64,000 bases of DNA from Colocasia esculenta (taxonomy: Eukaryota > Streptophyta > Magnoliopsida > Alismatales > Araceae), in assembly GCA_014218235.1 (NCBI GenBank), contig CM024753.1:7993146-8057145 (forward strand), read 5' to 3'. The position numbers and the translations under genes were made by a program. The notes under the pieces were generated by a model. That model had not been told where the DNA came from. It made no database searches and worked only from the letters and a program-made list of their open reading frames with translations. Positions 1 to 13,700 of the stretch are shown here, in pieces. How positions within the stretch are numbered: the first letter of the stretch is position 1; every line of letters starts with the position of its first letter.

Positions 1-800
1 ACGGAGAAAGCAAAACAAACTATAACTATTTCAGTTTGTAGTTTAATGACCATTAGTAGCACCGTGTTCATATACCAAATCAAACAGAAGAAAATAGAAC
101 ATGCATCGAGTAATTAACCTGGTTTAATTAGAGTTTTCTATTGCATCAGATCGTGCATCGTGCTACAGTAGTGCATGTACGTAACGGGTGAAATAAGCCT
201 ATATGTATATATATGTCAAGAGGTCTTTTAAACCACGCACATATATAGCTAGGATCAGCTACTACGGAATAGTGGAACATACATATATAATCACGAGTCT
301 TCTCACACATATATAAACTCAAATGGGCAACATGGCATCACCGAGATCCTTCCTTGGTGCATATATATATATATAATATAATATAATATATATGGAATTA
401 TAGAAGCAGTCATAAACATGTAAGAAGGCAACATCAACAGACAAATAAGGACCAACTTGATCAGCACATGCTTCCAGCATAAGTATATACGGGGGTTTCC
501 AGCCACATGGTTGTAATGAAGAACTTCAACCCGGGACGAGGCAGTTGTAAGCCAATCACAAGATGTTCTTTGAATAGATATAATAAGTGATGCATATATG
601 TGCATGATCCTTTTGTTTATAGAGGCGTATATATGATAGTACATATGTCTCACCTCCTATGTGAGCTCATACTTAGAAAGCAAAGCGGATGACTACGTTG
701 GATGAATATAATCTCCCTTTTTCTTTTTCTCCTAGGAGATGGATGGAAATTCACATCCCGCTAAGTCACAGAAAAATGAACTGGAATCCTTTTAGTCTAA
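1..800. other. AT-rich intergenic spacer with TA microsatellite
   Basis: I see no gene here. The stretch is AT-rich and has a TA/ATA microsatellite at about 361-391. The short open frames lack coding character and match nothing I recognise. Confidence 0.5.
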
Positions 801-1192
801 GACATCGTTTGGCAACAATTTTCATAAAGTGAAATCAGAAAAAGTAGCTTTTGCTGCACCATGATGTCCGCAGGTCACTTTTGACCTCGACATCCGTATT
901 TTCTACTGTACCAAGGAAAACCTGCAAAAGTAAAAAAAGAAAAAAAAAAAAAAAAAAGAGAAAATTCTGGCTGGTGCTCTCTCTCATGTCCATCTCTCTC
1001 CTCTCATTTCCAAATTTTTTCAAAGCGAGTCTTCACCCACTTTCTCACATGCTCCTTCTCTCTGTCTCTCTCCTTCCACCAATTCTGTAGAGGCTCCAAA
1101 GCCAAGAAGACACATTGCCATTGAAAACTCTACCGTCTTATCAAAGATTTCTAATTTCAAAACATTTTCTCACTTCGTTACCAAACGGTGCC
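801..1192. mobile_element. Tourist-like (PIF/Harbinger) MITE
   Basis: The left end reads GACATCGTTTGGCAAC and the right end GTTACCAAACGGTGCC, an imperfect terminal inverted repeat. Both sides are flanked by TAA (798-800 and 1193-1195), the 3-bp target duplication usual for PIF/Harbinger elements. The 392-bp interior has no coding capacity; it holds a long A-run (about 935-957) and CT-rich sequence. Confidence 0.65.
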
Positions 1193-1195
1193 TAA

Positions 1196-4000
1196 GGCGA
1201 GATTGGGACTGTCCAATCCTCACTTAACACATAGCCCTAAAACACTATTCCCCCTCAAAAAAGAAAGAAAAAAACTATCCAATTTTCTCCCAATAGCATA
1301 ATTACAAGGCTGAGCGTATTATATATATAATGTGATACCACATTATCTTCGTTTGTTCGACGTTATATTCAGCCTGTGAGTTTGATATTCACAAAATTCA
1401 ACAGGTAGATATATGCAAACTTAAGCACCCAAATACAATACTTACTAGTGTTGTGCTTATATTATACTTCTAACGATATAATTGGAACCGGCTAAATCTC
1501 ATGGGAATCGGCTAAAAAGTTTTGAGACCTTTAAGAAGCATTTAGCATGTAGTAGGAGTACTGTCTCTACACCCACCCTTTTTTACGCGATGTCCATGCG
1601 AATTCCTCTTCCAAGTACGTTGTTGGTTGAACAAGGTTCTAATTATGACAAGTTTGTGAAGTTATGTTCCATTTTGTTTGTTGATCGAATAATACTTCCT
1701 CCAAACCACTGCGCATGGTTAAACTCCATGCATGGGCACTTCCTACTATGGACTCAATTGGGCCCCATTTAGGTCCATTAGTTTATATCTAATGTATCTC
1801 TTAACCGAGCTATATATAAGCGAGCAATGCAGATAATAAATCACTCTCTTATCACTATACAACTATCATTAAAATGAAAAAAAAAATTAATATTTAGCCG
1901 AATATAATCTGTACTCATAAATGCATGTGAATCCGAGTATCATGATGGCAACAAAACCTTCTATTTGTTTGTGAGAGTAGATGGCTGGAGCACTTTCTCG
2001 GACAAAACATTAGGTCTTCCTCTACTAAAGATACCAAGCTGCCGTCGTCCGGTGAGATAAAAGAACACACGCTACAAAACCTGTAGCTTCATGCTGCGAA
2101 TCCGGTCTCGATCGAGTCGCATCCACCTGATGTGAAGTGGGGAACCAGACCACTGCATTTGTCGTATGCCATAATAGGTATGAGGCCTCCAGCTTTTGCT
2201 TGTCTTCGAAGTCACCTTTGTGGGAGGTGCGGTTTGCAGCAAGAATTTCTCTTGGCATTCTGATTGTAATGAATACAGTTTGAGAAAGATTTAATATATT
2301 TTTATATTATATTTTAAGTGCAATATAATTAAATAATAATTTATGTGGTACTCTTCACATGAAGAGTGATAAAATGACCACTCAATTGTTAGATGCCACA
2401 TAAATTTATTACCTAATCATATCGGTGCAATATGAAAGTGCATTAAATCTTTCTCATCTAATTTTCACGGCTCCAATCCGAACACCACATTTTATGAGGA
2501 ATAATTGGTTTTGGATCTGTGTCGTTCAGCTTGCACGGCTCATTTCGCAATGGAACGTTTATGAGAAGAGTAATACTATGTGTTGCACTAGATTTGTAAC
2601 AAGTCTTAGTTTCCTCCATCTCCTATGTTTTAGGTTATTCTGAGAACTCTCTACAGAAACAAAGCGTAACTCTTTAGGCATGTTTCTACAGAAAAGTCAT
2701 GGCCGTTTGAATTGGACTGAGTGCCGAATACTTCTGGGTTTGGGTGTTTCTGTCAACGTTATGACTTATATTATATATCCTAGGGATCTGTGCTCCAGCT
2801 CTTACCATTAGCATTGTTCGGTTCAAACTAAAAAAAAAAAAATCAAATTGAGTGGTTCGGTTTGATTTGAACACCCTCTTCAGTTTAGTTCAATTCAGTT
2901 TCGTAAGTTATGAAATCAGACTGAGTTGAGTAAACTGAATTTATTGTAGTTACATTCAAATCATATAATATACAGTATATATTTAAAAAATATTTATATA
3001 CACAATTTAAATTCATATACACCTTTTTTTTATTTTAATCGTAATTTCAAAGACATAAACACTAATAAAATCACTTATATTCAAACAAATTGTGAAATTT
3101 TAGTTTGAAGGAAACCAAATCAAAATTATTTCGGTTTGAGTTGTTCATTCGATTTGAAGAAAAGAAACTCTTCAAATTGAGCCGAACCAAACCATGTTCA
3201 TCTCTAGTTGCTAAAACAATTTGTAGACCCTCATGCTTAGATGCATTGAACATATCCACTGGGCCCTCATTGATGTAATGCACACTCATGTGCGAGAACC
3301 CCACACACATGGCTCGTGTCTGCGCAAGGGTAAAAAGCTATACGCCCACATGGATAACAAGCATTTCTCAACAAAGGATATGTTCGAAGGTCTTCTGGAC
3401 GCCAAATGACTGTAATAATAGCATCTGAGGTTGAATTCCGCAGTTGAAGATAAAATCTTTTCAATAAGAGCAATATTTGCTGCATAGCTAGAGCTTAGAT
3501 GGTTTCGGGAATCGCAGATGATTACCTTATATAGGGATAAAAAGAAATAAGAAAAGAAAATAAATGTGCGCGCTCTTGCTAGTCTATGTGGGCTAATCAA
3601 ATGCTTTCACGGAAACTTGAAAAGATCCTCTAAGAAATGGCTGAGAATGGAAACTTTTCCCCTTTCTGACACAAGACTTAAGAGTATGGAAGGTGACATC
3701 ACTGGATCAACAGCCATCGATATCATACATACAGGTCAAACATGAAACTGGGTAAGTCTGGTTTACAATAACCTAATTACCAGTATAGACATCATCAAAT
3801 AGATTAAATAAAAAATGATACAAAAAACCGAAACGAGAGAACCTGGCTTAAGACTATGCCTCTCCGGCAGGTAGACCGAACATCTACTTGACTACTGCAT
3901 AACATGGAAAAAAAAAGATATACATGATACAGGGAAAAGAATGTTTCCAACCACACATGCAAATGGTACCCGCTTTTCATCTAGCCACCAGCCATTAAGT
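1196..4000. other. Intergenic region downstream of the TTC27-like gene
   Basis: No supportable gene. About 1,990-2,270 is less AT-rich than its surroundings and holds a 77-codon minus frame (2,025-2,258), but it has no recognisable motif. About 2,811-3,215 is made of GGTTCGGTTT-like sequence in both orientations (near 2,850 and, inverted, near 3,180-3,195), suggesting an old MITE-like repeat. Nothing else is recognised. Confidence 0.4.
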
Positions 4001-4618
4001 TGCGCCAGATATATGTCTACCTTCACTTGTATTCAACATTTCAATCTATGAAATCTCAGGATGCCTCAGAGTGTCTTCGTTCACTCGAATCCTGGCCCCC
4101 CATGGCAGATGCAGAAATTCTGTCAAAGGGGAAGGCTGAGAAAGGTCTCTTGTATTCAACATTTCAATCTCAGAAATTTCAGTTCTTATCTAGAAGGGGG
4201 GCAAGTTCAAGAAATTACACATAAAAGTGTGTTCCGTAAATATCAAAGACGTTACTATGGTAACATTTTGCAGGGTTCTTCCTTTCTTTCCCCCTTTGGT
4301 TCCGTTCATGCTGATGATCTGTTGCTGCAACGAGATTCATACCAATTGTCTATCCAGCTCTTCATGCTTACACATTTCCATGACCATCTGCTGATACGCT
4401 CCTTGAGAACTTTTGAGGTCAAAAGGTTTACACACATTCACCAATATGAAGATCCGTACCAGCCATTGTCCAAGTCTTCATGTGCCTTCTCAACAACCAA
4501 TTATCTACCATGCAACTCAGTGAATCCAATGACAACTGAAGTTTGAAGAGGCAACATTTTCATGTTATACTTCAACAAGGCTAAGGAAGGATCAGACCAC
4601 GAGATCCAAATGTTCCAA
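4000..4618 (-). other. Probable 3' UTR and downstream flank of the TTC27-like gene
   Basis: This follows the TAG stop at 4,619-4,621 on the minus strand. It holds a direct duplication of about 30 bp sharing TGTATTCAACATTTCAATCT (near 4,028 and 4,149). A plus-strand open frame of 161 codons here is antisense to the gene and lacks family similarity. The transcript end cannot be placed from sequence. Confidence 0.35.
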
Positions 4619-4714
4619 CTAGGAACTTTCATCAGGCATTGCCAATCGGCCCCTTATTTCATCAAGACAAGATTGAAGATCCCTAAACTCTTCAGTATCT
4701 GCGAATTCTCCACC
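4619..4714 (-). CDS. TTC27: TTC27 homolog exon 20 (last)
   Basis: Encodes GGEFADTEEFRDLQSCLDEI then RGRLAMPDESS and a TAG stop. The FRDLQ..LDE...RL ending matches the C terminus of the family. Acceptor TCCAG at 4,715-4,716. Confidence 0.88.
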   Translation of the reverse strand, partial: GGEFADTEEFRDLQSCLDEIRGRLAMPDESS

Positions 4715-7700
4715 CTGGAATTAAAAGGGATTGATACCATTAATACAAAAAATAAACAAACCCACTGCATAAACAGAAGGATTGTTCAGTTGACCACAAG
4801 GTGGGAGTCAAAATAGCACATAAATGCTCATCTTTTATTAGGAGGTAAATAAATGCTTCTCTTTGTTAAATGTTTCTTAAGAAAACAGAGAAACCTATTT
4901 CTAATCTCATATAAAAGCATTTTATGAGGACAGGGCCGACAAGTAGGTAAAGGATCATGTGCACTATAAACTAGATCCCCGACTCCAGCAGGCTCTTGGA
5001 AGGGTGAAACCCTGAACAGCAAGTGGAAACTCAGGCAGGCACTTTGACATTAAATGCAAAATTCAAACAACTGGACTTTGTTGTTTCCTAAACTCAGAAG
5101 TAAAGTGAGTAATTTCATTTGTAAGCAATAACAGAATCTGCAAATCCAAATGTACTTACTGGGTGAATATTTTCAGGTACTGCATTAAACAAGGTAGAAC
5201 ATGCTTCTGTACATTTCAGAGATCACGATATTAATAGAATGGCAGAAAGAAGGGACAATAGAGGGTTCTGAGTGACAACATGGCTGAGATGGTCGATTGA
5301 ACTTTTTTCAGCACCACTTTGGCCACTAAAAAAAACATAATCACTGAATGATTCATCTAATTAAAATAATTGAATTTTGATTTCTGTTTGTTGGATGAAT
5401 CCACTTATCTATTTAAAAATGGATCTTACCTGTTTTATGCAATTCCTTAGGTGCATTTCAGCTGTCACCAGTTCACGACGACTCCCACTGGATGATGCAA
5501 TTTCCATGTAAACTTTGCAAAGTTGCAATGAAGCACGTGCAAACTTTCTAAACCTCTCAGTGTCACGCCATAAATCTGAACCCTGAGACAATAAAATAAC
5601 TGACACTGAAAAAGCTAGGTTCATGAACTTCATATGCAGACAGCAGAAGCTCTTAAACACCTACCTCGAAAATATAGAAAAAAGACAATCAGAGAATAAT
5701 AATCATGCATACACAGATACCTTTCCACATTCAGGAGTAGTAAAAGCTACTTCAACCATATGTATACTAATAAATTTGGTTCTATGATTTTGTCATCCGG
5801 ATTTCATTGGCATGGATGCAACTATGTCATCAAAAGATATCCATGCATCCAATTGATTGACTGCCGAGGCGTCTACTTTATGAATACTAATATAATCTGT
5901 AAATTCTGTTGGATCTTCACACTATGTATTTTTTGGGAATGCCCTTGCATGAACTTCTCTCAAAGGTATTAGTAATACCTGGAATGACCTCACTTGCTTC
6001 AAGAGGGCTTCAGCACACATGGTGAGGTTCCCCTTTATTTTATGCCACCTTGCATATAAACCCCATATATTCTCAGATCCACCAGTCCGGATAACCTACA
6101 ATGAAGGAAAAAGCTTTGGCGCTAAAAGAGTGCAAAATCAGATTTGACTTTACAAAGAGAAAGCAAATACATCATGCAATACAAGATTAAAATAATAAAC
6201 CTTTTTCTCCAGCATGTGTATATGTGATGGTAGGATATGCTTGGATTCCATCTATTCTAAAGTTGCCACATGGTTCCAAGCCCCGGGATCCTTAGCAAGA
6301 CCCTTAATTCCAAGGTTTTTTCTATGGTAGATCAGCTAAAGCTATTACCCAACCAAACAGTTCATAAAGATCAATTGAAAGAATAGCATACCTGTTGAAG
6401 GATATTTCCAATCATGTTGATCAATAACTCAGTTTCCCTTGATCTCTCATTTCCTTCTTGATATCCAGATTCATCAAGGGACCCGCTACAAGTGTTATCC
6501 CCAACACCATCAGTAGAGTCATCAATACACTTCGAAGTTCGACCCTCAACTATGAGCATTATTTTCTCCAGTAATTCAGCATCAACTCTTTTATTTTCAG
6601 TCAAATCTAAAACCATTCTCGTGGCTTCAAGTGCCTACAGAGGGAAATGGAAAATAGATGCTTTTTACTGCAAAGTCAGAAATTTTAATGACGTTAAATT
6701 CATGCATACAATGCTAAAACCTTTCCAATGCATAACAAAAGCTGAGGTCCTTTGTAAATACCAACGATTCATAACCATAGAGGAAAGTAAGTATAAGCAG
6801 ACAACATTCAGATTAAGCAGATTTACACAAGGCAGTACTCTAATGTAAGATACCATGTTGAACCTCAATACCTCTGAAACATATTTTAACGATTCTCCTA
6901 ATCAGATAGAACCCTTGACTACACGTAGTGTCTATGTTTATTGATTTCAAAGTTAAAGACAGGGTTCACAGTTGTTTCAACAGCATTTCAGATAAGCTTT
7001 CACTCATGCTTTATTTTCAAGGTTAAAGCATCCAATTCAGATCAGCTAAAGCAGAAGCATGATATTTCTCGCAACTTTCTTTTGATTCTAACCAGAAAAA
7101 CCATCTCTTTCTTTCTCAATAGTGTAGTCCCTTTTTATTTCATTTTTGATAATATTTAACGAGCACTTTTTTTAAATGAGCAAAATCTGTCTAAATAATC
7201 CGCCTTTGAGACTGAGACGCACGATCTAAAGACTAAACATACCTTCAACCATCAAATCTTCATTCCCCATTAAATTGTCATATGCAGTTATGTACATGTA
7301 TACCCCTCACTTTCATGAATTTCAAAACCACCCCTGATAGATCCAGAAACTTGCAGTTATATCCATGTCATGTTGAAATCATAAATCTATCCTCAAGTTA
7401 CATTTTATAAGCATATGACAAGATCACATGTCAAAGGGGTAATCTTTGGACTTTTTTCAAATTTTTGGGTATATTTTAATGGTATAAAACAGGAAATGCA
7501 TAAATGCAAGTCTGAACATATGGCGGTCATTCTTGACAATTTGATACATCAAAAATCCCAACACAGAAATAGAAATGGTCACAGTTGTGATAGATCGTAC
7601 TAATAAGATTTGCACCTGTGTAAAGTTATCGACGTCCACAGCAACATGGCTGAAGTTCTCCCAAAGTTGCCAGCTACTCCTCCTGTAAGAGATACTATTA

Positions 7701-10700
7701 AACCTTATTAACATTTTGTGAACTTAAAACAAAAGTTGATTCAAAGAATAAATTGATACCTGAACTTTAATGCCTCCTTAAAAGCAATGAAAGATTCTTT
7801 ACTCCTCTTCTTTATCATATGCCTATGAAGGGAAGGAGATTAATACATGATTCATTGAACCAAACAGTAAATGTACCATGTTACAAAAATATACTTTCAT
7901 TGAACTGAGCAACTTATTCATTAATATGATATATCTGCATTCATTTATTGTGAAAGAAAACAGGAACACAGGACAGAAAGAAACAAGTCAAGAATTCATT
8001 TAAATTGCTTTGCTAAAGCAAAAGGAGTATGAGTAATACTTGCTGCATATCACAGTGTGCAGCAAGTGATTAGTCCATATGAGGGGGACAAGAGTTGGGA
8101 AAAGAAAGTCCCAACCAAGGAATCTCAAAAAGAGTGGAGCCAAGTCACTTTCCCTCAAGGCATCTTGAGAGTGGGGTGCATCTGATCTTCACATCCGAGG
8201 CCTCCTTATCTATTCTAACAGGCAGCACTTGCAAATCGAGAACCTCCTTTAATTTGGAGTGTGGTATTTACAAACAATAATATCTGAATCATTTTTTCCC
8301 ATAAAGGGGGTCCTCGGAGTATCTGTACGCAAGTACTAATATCTTTGGAGCAATGGTGGGCTTTGTCTGGGTTTGGCCTGCCAATTAAAAAGTCTCCTTT
8401 AGAAGAGGAATACGGCTTACCTTACAAATATTATCCAAACTAACTCCTAATTCTAAAGAAGGAAGACTAGCTACAAGATATATCTCACTTGATGTGGAGG
8501 GTATATTATTTTCTCATAGCTTGCGTGTGCTAGCTATGAGTTAAAGTTTTCACAGATAACGCTAATATTACAAAAAAAATAGCCCTTAAAAGTTATTGTT
8601 TTTAAAATGTCAGATGAGATTAAAAGGTGTATATTTTAGAAGAGAAATGCATCGCCCTTACTTACCTTAAGATATTGTTCTCACTATCTACTGACTTTGA
8701 AGAGGGCAAGTTGAGATGTTTTGTTCAGCTCACTGTAAAGTGAACATCAGTTTGGTAAGCATTAGACAATTGTTTTTTCTCAACAACTAATATAAAATTA
8801 TCTGGTCCTCAATATCTTCATAAAAATAAAACAAATTTGTTATCTACCCCACCATCCACGAGCGTTCAACCATTTGTGTCTCTATTTATTAAGGGTGAGC
8901 AATATTCGAGTTCAACTCGAAAATCAAATCGAAACGATAGATTTGGTTTTGGGTTGAAATTTTAAATTTTTTATTTAGGTTCAAAACGAATCGTAATAAA
9001 ATATTTGGTTTGATTCGGTTTTGATTTTCTAAAAAACAAATAGAACCGTATAACCCGATTTTAAAAGTCATTTTGTCAAATTTATGTAAATACATAGTCC
9101 TAATTCTAAATATATTTGATTGTATCTCAAGCAAGAACCAATCATTGGTTTCACATTTTAATTAAACCCTCCCTGTATTTAGTCAGGTTAATAACAATTT
9201 TACTAGTTATTTAATATCTTGCTAGTGGTTATGCTACTGATTTATCTTAACAGCATTGACCTCAATGACCTGCAAAGATACACATAATTTTTATGAGTTT
9301 ATAGAATAAAAAAATTTACATATTAATTGTCTTTGAGAAATATAAATTCAGTAATAAGATTTATCAATTATAATTCAAATTGAATTAATATGATTTAGTT
9401 TTGTTTGATTTCAAAGTCATTTGATTTGTTTGGTTTAGGTTGAACCCTAATTCAGTTTGATTTAATTTAAAACAAATTCCCTTCAAACTTTGATTTGCCT
9501 ATCCCTACTATTTATCATCACATTTCTCCTTGGTCTCGTCTCTCTTGGTTCTTACTCCCCTCACCTTCTAAGTGTCATCACCCCATGCAGTCTATGGGTG
9601 TGCAAGATGTCTAGGCAGTTGCTGCACACCATAGTGCACGACAGGTATTACTCTACACTATATAGCTCACAAACAGATAAATAAATAAAGAAGACAGGTG
9701 CACACAACTGTGATATATGCATACACATGAACTACGAAGACAGAAAGCAACTCTAACTCCAGTCTATTAATTTACAAGGAAGAAACTTCCCATTACCTGT
9801 TCAAGGAAATCAAATGTAAAATGAACATGAAAACTTACAAGCAAGCAATATTGTTCCATGCTTCTCCATTTTCTGGATCAAGTTGCACCGCACGAGTAAA
9901 TGCATCTATTGCCTTATCAATATCCCGGGCCTGAAAAAGACAATAAAATATGGAAAATCAGTTACTTGATAACTGATTCCACATGATTGGATAGGATAAC
10001 AACATCAAACATTTACTTTTTTTTCTCTTATTCTGTGGGGGGTAAGACACTACATTACTCACAAAATCCTGCAGGAACTCTGCTAATGCAGTTTAATCAG
10101 CATAAACAGCACAATCCCCATAACTTGATCCTCTTGAAACATGGGAATCCTCTCCCGTATGACAATTGTACCACCTAAGTGGGGTGAATCTGTTACCAAT
10201 TGTAATTTTAATGACACTCTTCTTACTAAGTAGCTCTAGAGACTGAAGGCTTCAGGCTTGGGTGCAGATAGTGAAAATATCTGGTAGAAGATTGTGAGAG
10301 AGCCAGAGAGGTACTTCCAGAGCTGCCAATACCTATGGTTTGATATCTAGAAAATTCTTCATCCCATTTTTTAGAGAGACAAACTGGTTCAATGGTAAAT
10401 ATTCTTCCTTTTATCAATTCTGTAAGAGATAGATCTTTTTGAATCAACATTACATATCCTGCCTGGGATGGGAGCTTTTGCCTCGCCATATAGGAAAATT
10501 GTCACCTACGGAGAAAAATTGTCACCAATAAGGGTGTTGTCAGATCATCTTCGGAGATTATTTCCTGTGTTGGTTAGAAAACCGGGCTTTGGAGGATACT
10601 TGGCTTAGACATGGAACATTGAGAGGGCTCCAAACATTTTTTTCATATTTGTTCATCTAAAAGAGAGGTGGTTCATGCTCTCCATCCTGCATAAGTGTAG

Positions 10701-13700
10701 AAGGAAAGTAATAAGGGGGTCCTAGCCTTCAGAAAGAACTTTGAAGACAGATATCTCAGAGTTTATGGCTCTACCTGATGCCTTGGTCCGTATAAATTTA
10801 TATCCAAGCAGTCTAGATAGAAGACTTTGGAGATGGGAACTAGGTAGAGGTTTTCCAGTGAAGCCCAAGTACTCTTTATTCCTTGTGTGCTTAGTCCAGT
10901 TCAGAGTACTTAGTCCATTCGCCCGATTCGCCCGATTCCCATCGAATCGGACCGATTCCCATGCGAATCGGTTCGATTCTGGCGAATCGTGGCAGATCAG
11001 GAAAAACCCAATCCGCCCCGATTCCCCGATGCGGTGAACCTTGGTCATCATAAAGGTTGATATGAAGAAGACTCATCACAGATCAGAGTGGGATTTCTTA
11101 TTCTTGGTACTGAGAAAGTTGACTTCCATATTCAACTTCAATCAAACGAATGATAAATAAGAATTTAATTATGATTTAACAAAAAGGAAGGTTGAGAGAG
11201 ATGACAGTTCCTGAAAAACACAATCACTCCATGCAGGTGGATACCCACATGGGAAACTGTGATGCCATCTTGCCTGTTTAAACCAAGCACAAGAAAATCC
11301 AACAGTTATCTGGCCAAAGAATAACATGAATTACAGGACATGCATTTCAAAGTAAAAAACCCATTAAGGGAAGCAGACATTTACAATATACGTTAAAAAG
11401 AAAGAATACAGGGAAGAAGAACAGATTAATGAAAGAAGAAGTGCCTTTAATGCCGATGCTCCAAGCGCAAACCACCCATCTGGATACAAAGAGTTCACAG
11501 CCATTGCAGATTCCCTGTCATAATAGTCTATAAGTGGTAGCGTCCACTTTCAAAAAATAGTCTACAAGTGGAATGTATTTCTAACATGTGATTCTTAGTA
11601 GCACCTAAGACATAAAAGTTTATGAAGGTAATATGCTGCTCGTAGAGAAACCACTAAAGCAAATATGTGACAAATCATATATTAGACTAGATAACTTTAA
11701 GCAAAACATACCAAAGATTTTTAGATTCCACATAGTCACCTCTGTTGTATGCACTACGAGCCAGAGATCGCTGTCAATAAGGTGCGGTTTTGAGAGGTTG
11801 AGAGATTAATTCTCAAAAAGTATGTCATGTCCAATAAGCCAATTATACAGAAAGTATACCTTGGCTCGAGCAGATCTATCATTTGAAACTTCTAGCGCCT
11901 TCTCATAGTAAGCATCAGTATTTGTTACATCACCAAGTGAACACCTGAAATGATTTGTCAGGCATAATACTCGCATGTACAGCACCATAATGGCATAACC
12001 CACAACTTGAAGTGGTTAGTCACAGAAGCTAGAAACATGACCAGAAACAGTTTCTGAACATGGAGAAATGGTTTCATGGATTGCAGAATCAACCGATCTG
12101 GATTGGAATTGGCCCCCATCCAATCCGGCCGATTCAGGCCTAAACCAGCTGATTCCGGCCGATTCTGGCAATCGGCCGGAATCAGACTGATCCAGATCGG
12201 AATAGGCCCTGTCCGATCCAGGGGGCCGATCCGATCCCCCTTTCCATGAATGGTTTAGGTACTGAGACATGTTTATGTATGAAAAACAGCTTTAAATATG
12301 TCTCTAGAGCCATACCATAATCTTGGATCATTTGGTGTATCATTAAGGCGAGCCTTAATAAGGTCAACAGCTGCAGATTTCTTGTTTAATAATCTGCAGA
12401 AAAAGAAATTTATTGATTTTTCAACTTAAAGAAGAAAATAATTCAGAGCCACAAACATCTGGAACATGCGCATTAATCTGTATGAATGGCATCATACCTG
12501 TAGCAGTAAATCAGGTCGTCCCACAATTCCAGATCCTCAAAAGTCTTTAGTGCTTCTCCAATCATACCATTGCTCACTAAAAGCCTCCCATACTCTCTGA
12601 AAGTTGCAGGGCCAAGAAGATGCATTATAAGAACTTCTCTGGGTTTATGAACTGAGAGATTAACAGAAGGGTGTAGATACTAGATATAACCAGAAATCAT
12701 CAAACAATATACTCAACAAACAAACATACTTCCTTAGGGTGGGAATGGTTGGAACGTAGACCCCAAATGAGAAGCAAATCCTCTGTGCAGCACTGGGAAC
12801 TGGTCCACAAACACAGTCAACCTACAGCAAGGGATAGCTTAGTAATGACACTTTAGGTGTCATATCAGCAAGGAAACTGTAATACTTTTCACCATTTAAA
12901 CAGCAAAGTTTTTGTTCCCTTCCCACAAGTTCAACGACAAACCAAAAGTTTTCAACATAATCATTTGACACTATCTAGTGTGGGTGACTAGCTAGTCATT
13001 TTATAGTGATTAAACAATATTCTTACATCCGTATATCATGTTTATTTGGAAAGCATATGCTCCCCAAAAAGCCTTTTGTATTGTAGTGCAAGTGCACAGT
13101 TATTATTGATTTTCATTTCATGGACTAAGCTATACATCCACCAAGACAAGACAGCAAAAACAATTAACAACTAGCCACCCCAGCCTATCTCCTCCTGCCA
13201 TCCATATCCTAACAGTGAAACTGGCAGCTGAAATACATTCAATGAACCTGCTGAGATAGATGCAAAAAACATTTAACCACAGTACCGCACCCTCCCACCA
13301 TGTATTTCTTTTCTTCGAATATTCTGCCATTTCTGTTGGTAGAAATATTAATATAGGTCGTTAAATGCATTTGACTTCCATGATAAATGCCACGTGTAGG
13401 CCAAGAGATACTACTAATCCAGTTATATTACATCCTTTCAAGTGGATAATAGTTGTTCTAAGAGTCAAAGGGAATGCAATTAATGATAAGTTGAACACTG
13501 GAGGGATATGTCGAAATTTAAGTGTTCCAGAATCAGCCAAACGAAGCGAATTTATGAAACATAATTTTGGTGGTATGAGGGTGGTGCAAGAGGATTTAGT
13601 TATGAACAACAGCCAAGTTGTTCCTCAAGACAGCAAATTTTGATATCTAGATTCTATTATTTATGAGAATGGACAATGGAGAGATCTAAGAGGATATCAA

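Noticed and set aside
1482..1772. 96-codon plus-strand open frame
   Set aside because: No motif, no splice context and AT-rich surroundings; it looks like chance.
2025..2258. 77-codon minus-strand frame in a less AT-rich patch
   Set aside because: Possible relic of a gene, but without a motif or splice signals it cannot be supported.
4061..4546. 161-codon plus-strand open frame
   Set aside because: It is antisense to the 3' end of the TTC27-like gene, has irregular amino-acid composition and contains a duplicated non-coding phrase. No family match is recognised.
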